Positions 54,830 to 64,000 of a stretch of DNA of 64,000 nucleotides are shown in pieces (the stretch's first letter is position 1; each line of letters begins with the position of its first letter). The DNA comes from Hydractinia symbiolongicarpus. Taxonomy: Eukaryota; Cnidaria; Hydrozoa; Anthoathecata; Hydractiniidae. The stretch covers positions 14,322,001-14,386,000 of the forward strand of contig NC_079883.1 in assembly GCF_029227915.1 (NCBI RefSeq), in the 5' to 3' direction. The notes beneath the pieces are model-generated. The model worked only from the letters and a program-made list of their open reading frames with translations. It had not been told where the DNA came from and did not search any database. The position numbers and the translations under genes are program-made.

Positions 54830-55540
54830 GGGCTCAATTAGGAAACTCTGATTGTATTTCGGCCACAAGAACACAAATATTGCCCTCAACTGTTACTGAC
54901 ACAACTTCAGCTGCCATTCTCCTTTCGGTTTTGCTGTAATGGCAATGTTGATGCTTTGCGCACTTTTTTCCCTTTATTCCGCCTACCCATCCTGTGCCCA
55001 AAAGGGACGTGGAAATAATTAAGAAGTGCTAGTATGTTAACTTTGACCTGCTTCTTCTCCTATGCTTAATGCTCTTTTAGCCTTGCGTATTTCGATGGAT
55101 GATATAGGTGAGTATGACCTGAATGTAAAAACAATGGCAGTGGTCACAATGTCTCCCTTATAAGAATGACCACAAATAAGTCACACATAAGGGTTAAGTC
55201 CTGGTGTGTTGTCTTTTTTCTGCATCTTTGCAAGGAAATGATTACATACAACACTTTGTAACTTAGTTTGCCAATCAATATAAGTTTTTTTGCTGCCTAC
55301 GCATTTGACCAACTCCATTGCTTGCACATGGCTAGTGATCCAGCACGTTGGTTAATGCATAGATGACCTTTTACAGTACATGCATAGTGCCTCATTGCTT
55401 CCTTCAACATCATCCTCACAATCCCTCTTCATCTCGCGTCCAGGACCATGACCTGTTTTTTTTCGTTTCGAGAAAGGGCATTTTGCGTTCACCTCTCCAA
55501 ATCGGTTGAACAAAGGTTTGTAAATTAGTTGAAATGGGAT
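54830..55540. other. Non-coding spacer
   Basis: Nothing recognisable; no coding frame with a domain. Confidence 0.4.
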
Positions 55541-55650
55541 GTAATAACTAAAACAGGTAACTACCAGTCTCCACAGAACCAGCAGTCCCTGTAGAACGAC
55601 CAGAAAACCAACAGCGAACCAGCAGTATCATCACAGAACCACCAATGAAT
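55541..55650 (-). repeat. GGTTC-rich dispersed repeat, copy 2 (inverted)
   Basis: Bases 55541-55561 are the exact reverse complement of 62932-62952. Beyond them, AGTCTCC and repeated AGAACCA/CGAACCA boxes match the copy at 62845-62931 in inverted orientation. The pair flanks the copia cluster about 7.4 kb apart. Confidence 0.75.
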
Positions 55651-56168
55651 AAATAGTTCCAATATTAAACTTCCACGCCAAAGTGAGCGCAACGAAGCTA
55701 ATTAAAAACATAACAGTTGAAGACCCTACTTTCCACTGGCTATTTCATGTCCCTCGTACACAAACTAACGGTCCTTGTGCAGGTGAATTTTAAAAATGAC
55801 TCTCAAAGTGTTATAAACTTCATTCTACGTAAAAAAAATAATCACAATACAAAAAGTCGATCTTTTGTTATTCATTTCATAAAAATTCACGAATTGAATC
55901 AGCAAGAAAAGTGTTGTTTTGCTGGAGATAACATATGTATTTTAGACGCTCGTTAAAAAAAGATGGTCGTCGTATTACCGAGTTCTATGTTCTAGCTATT
56001 GTTGTTATCATGGTAATCATTAGCATTCCTGATTGAAATTACTGAAAAAGATTGAAATGTTGGTTTGTTATTTATTGCGTTGAAGAGTAAATTGCAAGAA
56101 AACAGAATGAGTCTTGATTTTTTAATCCCAGAACGGTATAATTTGGATAATATTTCACTAATATAGTG
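55651..56168. other. Spacer between the outer inverted repeat and the copia element
   Basis: No supported gene; the frame at 55717-55956 has no recognisable domain. Probably interior of whatever element the outer inverted repeats belong to. Confidence 0.35.
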
Positions 56169-56173
56169 TATAC

Positions 56174-56250
56174 TGTGAATAGATCTGTATTCTTTATTAT
56201 GGCATAAAGCCATACATCTAAACCTAAAAGATATAATGAACATAATGACA
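56174..56250 (-). repeat. copia 3' LTR (77 bp)
   Basis: About 90% or more identical to 62559-62635. Contains AGAATACAGATC and CATTATATCTTTTAGG. The target duplication TATAC is at 56169-56173. A purine-rich stretch (GAGAGAGAA on the minus strand, about 56263-56273) lies just inside and may be part of the polypurine tract. Confidence 0.88.
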
Positions 56251-56394
56251 ATCTTGCCACTACATTCTCTCTCAATAAAACAAAATCATAAAGTATGTTC
56301 AAGAAAAGAAACTGCAAGACGCAGGAACACAATGTAAGAATGCTTTTAAAGTGTCATTTGGCATACTGTTATATTTGTTTTAATTAACCAAAAC

Positions 56395-56737
56395 TTAACG
56401 GTATTTCAACTGTTCTCTACCGGATAGTATACGTAGCAGGTTTTCAGCTGAAGCAGTGCCTTTCGTAAGACAGTCAGCAATCTGATCACTTGATTTCGTA
56501 AGAATGAGTTCCCCCATTTCTCCTTTTTCGACCATCTCATGAAGTGCACAAATATCAATATACAATCGTTTATCTTCTATGACGTTGGTATTTTTGACTG
56601 CTTCCGCAAGTGATTTATTTTCTGATATACAGATAATTGGTATATCAACTGAAAAAATCTCTTTAATTAGGGATCTGATCAACATAGCATGTTCCGCACC
56701 TTCTAAGAGAGCCATGGTTTCCGCACCCATGGCGCTT
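56395..56737 (-). pseudogene. copia RNase H, terminal part
   Basis: Resumes after the nested element with GAETMALLEGAEHAM (the copia RNase H AAE/TxAL motif region), then DICALHEMVEKGEM and the usual copia end CLTKGTAS. It stops at 56395, about 145 bases before the 3' LTR. Confidence 0.88.
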
Positions 56738-56741
56738 TTAA

Positions 56742-57483
56742 CCCTATTCGGTCCGGGGTTTTTTGAACATACTATGACGGGGGGGGCGGATTCCGCCCCC
56801 CCCCCCCCCCCCCCTCAATAACTTTTCATAAGGTTGTTCAAATTGAATCAAACTTGGCACACTTAAAGTTCGTCTTAAAAGGAACAAAATGACGCCAAAA
56901 AAAATTTGCTTGCGTCAGCATATTTTCTGTGACGTCATCAAAAGCTTGAAAATTGTTAAAAATGCCACTATCTGCTTAAAATATAATTACTTTTGTTCTA
57001 GAGCGAATTTTTACATTCTGTTTGAAGTTTCTGAAAGCTAAATAAAAGTTATTTAACATATCTTCCGGTTTTTACATGGATCGGATGAAAAATTGCCAAA
57101 AATTGCCCGAAAATCCGTTTTTTTTTCCGATTTTCGGGTAAAATCCGACAAAATCGGGAAATCGGATTAGTCACGTGTTCAAATTATTCAAAATGATCCT
57201 TCTTGATGAAACAAAGTTGTATTGCAAGTTTCAAGTTCTAAGGATAATCCTAACAGGAGTTATTATATTTTCCCCATTATAAGGATTTCATAGAGATTTT
57301 TAGGGGTAGTTTCGAGTAATGGCCAATATCAAAGCTTCTGAAAGGTATGGGACCTAAAAAATTAGCATGCAGGTGTCTAATAGATAAATGTTGAAACTCA
57401 GTAAGTATCATAGCCATATAACAAAGCAATCAGGAGTTATTAAAAAAAAACCGTCAGGGGGGGGCGGAATCCGCCGAATAGGG
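56742..57483. mobile_element. Nested TTAA-flanked element in RNase H
   Basis: 742 bp between TTAA at 56738-56741 and 57484-57487. Both ends carry CCCTATTCGG (inverted) and nearby GGCGGATTCCGCC, with long C or G runs (about 19 C at 56797-56815). The left end has extra sequence (GTTTTTTGAACATACTATGA) not found at the right. Removing it restores the RNase H frame. The TTAA target and CCC start suggest the piggyBac group; no transposase. Confidence 0.9.
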
Positions 57484-57487
57484 TTAA

Positions 57488-59124
57488 CAGCCCATTTTAA
57501 CTTGTGAGATCTCCAAATAATTGGCGGAATTTTGCTTTCACCATGCAGTAGCAGAACAAATCCACCTTGTGAGCCGCCATTAATTAAATTTCCATGTGAT
57601 GCATCACTGAAAAGTATGAGCGATGATGCTTTAACATCTCCAGTGTTTGAAATAACAATCTTTACTTCAGTTTGCTGCAGATGTTTCAGCTGCTTGTTAG
57701 CTCTACGAGCATCAGCAACTGTTCCATGTCTTATGCGAGTGCTTAAATCACAGGCAACGTAAGCAGCATCAGGTCTAGTTTGTTTTGCTGCCCATTGAAT
57801 TTGACGTGCTTCATATTTTGTAAGTGGAATTGTAGACGTGCTATTGGTCAAATTAATTGGTGAAATGTTACTAATGTAATTATGCTGATGAATAATTACT
57901 GCACCACACTCTTGTTCAATTTCTAATCCCAAAAAGTTAAACGACTTTGAATTCTCTTTACTAAGTGAGAATGTCTTACGTAAATGTGCAATGATAGTGT
58001 CATGAAACAAATCACTTCCAACGAAGAAGCAATCGTCATCATGACAGCAAATTACACCTTTGAGAGTTTCTTTTCTCCAGAAAAATAATGCATTGTCATA
58101 AATGCTTCTTGTAGCTCCAACTTTATCACATTCGTTAGATAATGTCTCATACCAAGCGCGTGAAGCGTCGCACAAGCCATAAACAGGTGTTTTTAGTTTC
58201 CACAACTTGTCTGTGTTAGCTTCTGGTGGTGGAAGAAAATGTATGACTCTATCAATCTTGGCACCTTGAAGAAACCCAGCTTTAATATCAAGACTGTAAA
58301 ATTTTCCATCCATGGGTTGCACCAATATTACACACAAGACAAAAGTTCTCCTTGTTTACAGTTGGCGAGTCTGTTCGTATACCAATAGTGTCCTCCTCAA
58401 AACCTTGTGCCACTAATCGTGCTTTAATTTCTGTTTTACCATCATGACTTTTCTCAGATATCGCCCAGTGGGTTGTGGTTATGTCTTGCCCTTTGTCTTC
58501 AACTTCATCATAAACATTGTAATCACGCCATTTAGTTAATTCTTTATGTTGAGCTTCACTAACATCACATGACGTTTCTACATTATATACTGACTCTGTG
58601 TTTACCTTTTCCCAATCCAAAATGTTTTCAAAGTCAATTGATTTCATGGCTTTGGTTTTAACATCTTTGACATTCAACCAATTCTTATATGCTCCAACTC
58701 CAGATTTTCCTACTTTACCAGCACGACTAACAACCATAAATTCAGCAAGTTTATTAGTATCAGGATCAATAAAAACCTAACCCTCTCCCTGACTTTTGGA
58801 AGAGTCACTGTCAATGACTGTTCATTGCGAGGTGTGTTAGAAACTTCTTGCTCAATGCTTGATTGATGTGTTGTTTCAACCTGAGCATGGGAAATAGCAG
58901 GGATCTCATTTGTATTTACGGCATGATCACTAGGAATGTCATCAAGTACAACTTCTGACGATGTGTTGATATCAAAATCGTTTACGCTTTCAAGCAACCC
59001 ATTCGCTACGCTGTTTGAAATCTCATCAAAGCAATCTTCTTCTTTGGTTGTAGTTTTCTTCACTTGAGGGTTTCCACTTGTGCTTTCCTGACAACTACGG
59101 TGTCCCTTCACTGATTGCAAGTGA
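57488..59124 (-). pseudogene. copia reverse transcriptase and first part of RNase H
   Basis: After an acidic linker, the RT starts with IKARLVAQGFEE, then SLDIKAGFLQG (first catalytic Asp) and the YVDD-type box as HDDDCFFVG (about 58022-58051), the PVYGLCDASRAWY motif and a copia-type connection. RNase H opens with LFSDASHGN. Frameshifts lie near 58730 and 58310. It is cut in RNase H at TTAA by the element 56742-57483. Confidence 0.9.
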
Positions 59125-59652
59125 CACTCGAACGTAAGTTCCTCCATGTTTAACAAGGACCTGTTTTCCATCAATGCCAAGGACTACACCAGGTCCTCTC
59201 CACTCTTTCTCTCCACGTCGCTTATAGTATACCAATTCACCATTATAAAAATCCTTGCTGGTAGATGTCCGTGTTTGATGACTGAGTGCTGTTTTAAGAT
59301 TCACTTTCAATGAATGCTTTGAGAGCAACATGCAGGGCATTCAGATGATTCGCAATTAATTGACTGGGTGTAACTGTTCGAAGAACAGGAGGCTTGGCTG
59401 TAAGCACAGATGGCAGATTTGGATTGCGTCCAAATACAAGCTGATTGAGACTGAATCCACGGTTATTATGCAACGCATTCTTGGCACAATTGGCCCATGT
59501 AAGTGCATTTTCAACAGAACAACTAGTGTTGTCAACAATTTTCATAATCATATTTTCCAGGATGAAATTATGATGCTCACATACACCATTTGACCATGGA
59601 GCTTCTGCTGCTGTTGTATACACTCTTGTGTTTAACAGTTCTGCTACATCTC
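59095..59652 (-). pseudogene. copia integrase, second part and C-terminal domain
   Basis: YTTAAEAPWSNGVCEHHN holds the third catalytic Glu region (normally ending NGxxER or similar); then FGRNPNLPSVL and, after a frameshift near 59310, a small beta-barrel-like C-terminal piece (WRGPGVVLGIDGKQVLVKHG). Another frameshift follows near 59125. Confidence 0.85.
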
Positions 59653-59656
59653 TTAA

Positions 59657-60803
59657 AGGGGAACTCCAGTAAAAATACTTTTTTCTTTTTTGCTATATAC
59701 GTACTCAGAAAGTAGTTACACATCTTTCGTAGCGATCAAGTTTCTATTCTTTGTTTTTCAAAAAAGAAGCTTTTTTTATGGAAGGACATGCCGAATATTT
59801 TCAGGGGGTAAATGTACTCATTTTCTTCAATCTTTGTAATGTTTAAGGCTGCATGTGATGCTGATAATGCAGTTTCTAAAACAGCTTTGTCAAAACAACT
59901 ACTTATAAGTCAGTAGCTTCTGCAACGCATTTATGACCTACCATAATCATAAGAATGATTTTTATTTGTACAATATTAATACTCATGTTTTACCAACTTA
60001 TCACGACCCGAGCATTATTCGATCTTTCGATCACGCATTTGAATGGTCCTCCATCATGGTGAAAATTTCAACGTTACATAAAATTTGTTTGCATTTGTGT
60101 GCAAAAAAGCACGTGCGGATGAAAAATATTGCTGAATTGTGAAATAAAAATAAATTGGCTTGTAAAGTAAGAAAGTTTTTTTACTGAAACAAATTATAAA
60201 GTTTTTGTGATGAAAAGAATGTTAAAAAAAAGCCAATTAAATATATTTTCTATTTCTTTAAGGGATCATCTACAAAATTCGTAGCAATTCGTATTAAAAA
60301 ATTCGTAGATGCTATACGAATGTTTTGAGTTAGTAGAAGACACCTCGTCACTTTGCATCATTATTAATTTCTCCCTTGTGAGACACAAGAGGTTCGAAGT
60401 TGTGTGGCTGTAGCTTTGTAAAGTCTTTTTCATGAAGAGATTATCCTATTCTATGTTTATCCTAATTATCCTATTCTATGTTTTCTAAGTTAAAATCTTC
60501 GTCATTACTACAAGACGTTTTATCAACGAACAATGTAAACACTAAGTAAACAAACTTTTAGAAGGTGTGCTGCTGAGCTCACGGACTGTCTGCACGATGT
60601 GACGTATGCCTATTTATTCGGACCTAGTCCTCTCAACTTTACGCAACCTTGCAAATTTATTTAAAATTGAAGATGTTTACAGACCCCATTAAGGTATAAA
60701 TAAAGATTTTTAACGATTGTAAAAGGTTTATTCTGACATATTTATGTATTGTCTTCATAAAATAACATTTTTTTCAAATATTTTTTTTCACTGGAGTGCC
60801 CCT
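59657..60803. mobile_element. Nested TTAA-flanked non-autonomous element in integrase
   Basis: 1147 bp between TTAA copies at 59653-59656 and 60804-60807. Ends AGGGGAACTCCAGTAAAAA and, inverted, AGGGGCACTCCAGTGAAAAA. Removing it with one TTAA restores the integrase frame, which proves the insertion and the 4-bp duplication. No transposase frame. The TTAA target suggests the piggyBac group. Confidence 0.9.
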
Positions 60804-60807
60804 TTAA

Positions 60808-61077
60808 GAGCTCATTGTTGAACTCCCCTCCGTTGTCTGAAAAAATCGAGTTTGGTGTGCCAAAAATAGCAACCCAGTGCTTGAGAATTGTGTCTACGAT
60901 AATTTCCTTATTCTTGGATTTGATAATTGTTGATGCACTGTATCTACAGAACACATCAATCATATGAAGTATGGTTAACTTTTTATGATTAACTGTCAGG
61001 AATTTTAGGTCCATGGCAAGGCATTCATTGACATCTGAGGCCATTGGTAGTGAGACAATTGGCCCTTGATCGAGCCT
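60808..61077 (-). pseudogene. copia integrase core, first part
   Basis: Continues the gag-pol frame after the stop. MDLKFLTV, IDVFCRYS and FSDNGGEFNN carry the first two acidic residues of the DDE integrase core. It is cut at a TTAA by the nested element 59657-60803; coding sense resumes at 59652 exactly where expected. Confidence 0.88.
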
Positions 61078-62531
61078 TCATATATATCTACTGCATGTGT
61101 CACAAGAGTTTGTAACATTGTCAATTTGCTGAAATAACTCTTTATCTTCAACATTTTCATCTTGGAGAAGAGTTTTCAGTTTGCTGCTGTCTATGGGATG
61201 ACCAAACTGTTTGTGAAGCTTTGTAGCTATTTTGCATTTTTCTTCAGGTGATTTTACAGTGAGATCGTTGACTGTGAATATAACTCTGGTGGCATTTACA
61301 CCCGGAGATGTTTTGTTAACAGCAACTTGCTTAGGTGTAAGAAATATACAGTAATGGCCATTTGACGTGTGTTGTAAAGGAATGTCTCTTCCAAACATAG
61401 TGACTTTATCATTAACAAAATCAAGTTGGCTATTAGCTGCTTTCAGACTCTTTTTTGATAACAATAATGGTAATTCACAATCGACAACATCAGTAAGAAT
61501 ATGGGCTTGCATTCCAGCCATATTAACAGGGATGTTAACTTTTTTAACTGAGGGGAAGCTTCCACCTGGCCCAAATTTAAAGGACTTGTTACTCTTACTT
61601 TCAGCTAAAGCTGTCCCTTCTGGCATAGTGTCTATGTAACAGTCAAGCCAATTTTTACCACAAACTGTCGATGAACATCCTGAGTTTAGTAAAGCACAAT
61701 TCAAAGACTCAGACACAACTTGCTCCATAAAGCATTGTTCCACACCCTTTGCGAAAAACTGCACATGTACTTTATCCTGCCCTTTGCTTCCTTTATTCTT
61801 ATCAGGACAGTCATTCATGAAATGCATTATAGCTTTGCAATGGTGACATTGCAATGGATGTCCATCAGGACCATTAGGGTTGTACTGGCTTCTTTTAGCA
61901 CTGAAATATTTACCACCTCTGCCACGTCCACGAGTGTTCCAATTGGTAAAACGTCGTCTGTCAAACTTTTGACCATACAATACTTCTTGCTCAACACCAA
62001 TATCATTACTGTCTCTACTACTTTCACTTTGAGCACATTGATCATAAATGGCTTTTATCTGTTTTTTCATAGAGTCGTATGTGAGGGAAGGAACCGTAGC
62101 ACGTGTTAGTTCACGTGTAGCTTTCGGTACATGTGCATTTTTTAGTAGTTGATATGCAAGAACTGCAGTTGGTAACTCAATTTTAAAACTCTTAAGTTTT
62201 TGATTCAACTGTTCAAATTCATTTACATAATCACCAATCGACATTGTCTTGGAACGGTGAAAGGTCTCAAATTTTTCGTAAGCATTGAACATTGCTTGAT
62301 CTTCAGTAATGCAATATAGTTCTTTTATTTTATTAACAAGTTTATTTAAACCATCTTCTTCATTCAATTCTTCTTTCGTTAAGGCTGACGTACTTCTGAA
62401 TTTAAACTCAAATAAACAACTGGTCCTTGTTTCTTCTTTGGAAGTTCTGTAACTACTTCCCATAAAATCCCATCTTCAGAAAATTGGGGCAATCCATACT
62501 TTTGTGCCATCATGATTGTTCCAGTTGCCAT
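61078..62531 (-). pseudogene. copia gag, protease and pre-integrase region (broken)
   Basis: The likely gag start is the ATG at 62529-62531, in a different frame from the long 61078-62463 reading, so a frameshift lies near 62390. Visible: a gag helical domain, a CCHC zinc knuckle (CHHCKAIMHFMNDC, about 61813-61854), the protease site as ALLNSG instead of the usual DSG, and the HxH/CxxC-like pre-integrase finger (LHKQFGH ... CDTCSRY). The Asn at the catalytic Asp position would abolish protease activity. The frame ends at a TGA at 61078-61080, beyond which integrase continues in the same frame. Confidence 0.88.
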
Positions 62532-62543
62532 CTTCTTAACTAG

Positions 62544-62555
62544 CCTCTGCTACCA
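62544..62555 (-). other. Primer-binding site for initiator tRNA-Met
   Basis: The minus strand reads TGGTAGCAGAGG, complementary to the 3' acceptor end of animal initiator tRNA-Met (12 bases). Its place directly after the 5' LTR supports the LTR boundary. The tRNA end is quoted from general knowledge. Confidence 0.85.
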
Positions 62556-62558
62556 GAA

Positions 62559-62635
62559 TGTGAATAGATCTTTATTCTTAATTATGGCATAAAGCCGTAC
62601 ATATAAACCTAAAAGATATAATGAACATAATGACA
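62559..62635 (-). repeat. copia 5' LTR (77 bp)
   Basis: Matches 56174-56250 over its full length with a few substitutions, and is followed by TATAC at 62636-62640. The minus-strand end reads ATTCACA, three bases before the primer-binding site. Confidence 0.88.
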
Positions 62636-62640
62636 TATAC

Positions 62641-62844
62641 TACTAATTTATTCTCAATATTCCCGGAAATAAGGGGCGGGATAGTAAATTCTACCGAAAT
62701 TTTGCAGTTTTTTTTTTTTTTTTTTTTTTTATAAGGCATGGAGCATTTACAGCGATCGCTATTCTGATGATTCCGACAACTATTGTTTTTTCTCATCAAC
62801 ATTATCTGGTGGTTCTCAACCAAGACTACTCGTTCTGTCATAGT
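62641..62844. other. Spacer with poly(T) run
   Basis: A run of about 24-28 T at 62707-62732. No coding sequence. Confidence 0.5.
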
Positions 62845-62952
62845 ACTGCCGGTTCGCTCCTGGTTCTCTGGTTGTTCTACGGAGACTGGTGGTTCGCTGC
62901 TTGTTCTGTGGTGGTTCTGCGGAGACTAGTCGTTACCTGTTTTAGTTATTAC
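62845..62952 (+). repeat. GGTTC-rich dispersed repeat, copy 3
   Basis: Tandem-like GGTTCGCTCCTGGTTCTCTGG, GGTTCGCTGCTTGTTCTGTGG boxes end in GTTACCTGTTTTAGTTATTAC. Inverted relative to 55541-55650; same sense as 41700-41810. Confidence 0.75.
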
Positions 62953-64000
62953 GGAAGTGGGAGCATTGTCCATATTTTTACAACATTTGTATCTGAGGAA
63001 TAAAAAAAGGGCATGGCATGATTTACATAACTTAGGCATAGCCAAGGATCATTGGACCTTGTTTAATGAAATAGGTATTCAAAAGTATAGATTTCATTGC
63101 AATTACAGTGGGACCACTTATCACAATAATTGCTTAAAATTGCATGTCTGTTGTTTTTAACTGGTTTTCCACACACACTGCAGGGAAACTGTATCATTTA
63201 CACTTTAAACAGAAAAAGTAACAAATAATAAATCAACAAAAAATCGAAAGTAAAAGCGATCACAGAAAATGAGAAAAAAAGAGAAGATAAAAAACATCTA
63301 CTTACAAGAATTACTCCTGGCACCATTTTAAACTGGAGTTATTACGATAGCAGAGAAGCAGTGATGGGGCCGTTAAGATTGTACCCTTGGAACATCTCAT
63401 TTAACTGGGATTTATTAAAGATCAAAACTAAAGAGGCGTCTAGGGCCTCAATCTTGACAGTCCCACCAGTGAATCAGAACTAGAGATAAGACTGTCACTG
63501 TATAACATATGCACATTGTACCAGGAATTCCATGAAAAAAACAACACGAATAAACCTATATTTGTTAATTTGCGCATGCAATTTTTTATTTTTTATTATT
63601 CACTTATGGAGTGGTTTAAAAGTGTTAATATATTAACGAAACACATTGCTTTGTCGTTAGAAGTAACCTATAGCAAATATATACTGCAGGAATACATGAC
63701 AAAGGGAGGGCTATGTCATACCATGTTGTATTCACTGTGATCATCTACTATTTTGTTTGCTATGTCCATCCGCCCCTCCACATGGCCGCAGACTATATTT
63801 TTACGGCAAGTGATATTTTCTCCGTAACGATTGTGTTTTTTACTAAAAGACATTTTTTTTAAACTTCAGTTCCATTTCGATCTTTTGCTCCATACAATTC
63901 TTTTTTTGTACGCAGCGTGTCCATAGATGTTTTAAAAAAAATGAAATTTCCAATTACTTTTAATTTTTTTTTATAATTTTTTAGAATTTGTGCATATAAT
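62953..64000. other. Non-coding end of window
   Basis: No supported gene. Frames at 62957-63160 and 63516-63740 show no domain. AT-rich with T runs near 63840-63990. Confidence 0.4.

Larger units (their letters stand above)
56174..62635 (-). mobile_element. Ty1/copia LTR retrotransposon, complete but inactivated, with two nested insertions
   Basis: Two 77-bp LTRs (56174-56250 and 62559-62635; TG...CA ends on the coding strand) bound the element, and TATAC lies directly outside both (56169-56173; 62636-62640). The order on the minus strand is gag with a zinc knuckle, protease, integrase, reverse transcriptase, RNase H. Integrase before RT defines Ty1/copia. A primer site matching initiator tRNA-Met lies next to the 5' LTR. 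Two TTAA elements (59657-60803 and 56742-57483) sit inside pol; without them and their duplicated TTAA the element is about 4.6 kb. Several frameshifts, a stop and a protease Asp to Asn change show it is dead. Very short LTRs recall compact animal copia lineages such as GalEa-type elements (inference). Confidence 0.93.

Noticed and set aside
55992-56332. Minus-strand frames over the copia 3' LTR as a gene
   Set aside because: They cross the LTR and flank; the similar frame over the 5' LTR (62578-62841) shows they are LTR-derived.
59933-60142. Plus-strand frame inside the nested TTAA element as a transposase
   Set aside because: 69 codons, no DDE motif or domain; element is non-autonomous.
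61720-62109. 129-codon plus-strand frame
   Set aside because: Antisense shadow of copia gag.

Overview
This 64 kb window is eukaryotic, AT-rich and full of introns. The genes are animal genes: MTA (NuRD), BTB-Kelch, retinol dehydrogenase-like SDR, mitochondrial-type peptide deformylase, FRG1, two glycine-rich RRM proteins and a protrudin-like FYVE protein. Low GC, compact genes, a pyrimidine-AG sequence a few bases before most start codons (as expected of spliced-leader trans-splicing), and many small DNA transposons suggest an early-branching invertebrate. A cnidarian, perhaps a hydrozoan, is my best guess from general knowledge; no marker in the window proves it.

Layout. 1-3.4 kb: 3' part of an MTA gene (+), with C2H2 fingers around the usual GATA finger and RBBP4-binding motifs. 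4.6-6.3 kb: intronless BTB-BACK-Kelch gene (-). 6.3-11.2 kb: non-coding, with a decayed hAT transposase and a dispersed inverted repeat. 11.2-13.8 kb: SDR gene (two exons) and peptide deformylase (one exon), both +. 15.7-17.9 kb: FRG1 (-, three exons). 18-24 kb: non-coding, with a short duplication, a spaced 12-mer array and a second degenerate hAT-like element. 24.0-25.3 kb (+) and 32.7-35.2 kb (-): two convergent RRM-Gly-rich paralogues with the same intron positions and phases. The second carries a hAT-like MITE and a LINE fragment in its first intron. 37.0-45.7 kb: a protrudin (ZFYVE27)-like gene (-), reconstructed as 13 exons, with two minisatellites and a SINE in introns.

45.7-64 kb is repeat territory. 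It holds two TA-flanked non-autonomous DNA transposons, a 2.8 kb satellite built from 10-bp modules with a 430-bp higher-order repeat, a Harbinger-like MITE with a TTA duplication, and a complete but broken Ty1/copia element (56174-62635, -). The copia element has 77-bp LTRs, TATAC target duplications, an initiator-Met tRNA primer site, and two TTAA elements nested inside its integrase and RNase H. Long inverted copies of another repeat flank the whole copia cluster.

The genes do not form an operon or shared pathway. By family knowledge they serve chromatin repression (MTA), ubiquitin-ligase substrate choice (Kelch), retinoid or lipid redox (SDR), mitochondrial protein maturation (PDF), RNA processing (FRG1, RRM proteins) and ER/endosome membrane shaping (protrudin). 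I found no CRISPR array, tRNA, rRNA or clearly new multi-gene system. The most unusual items are the MTA domain architecture, the decamer satellite and the nested copia cluster.
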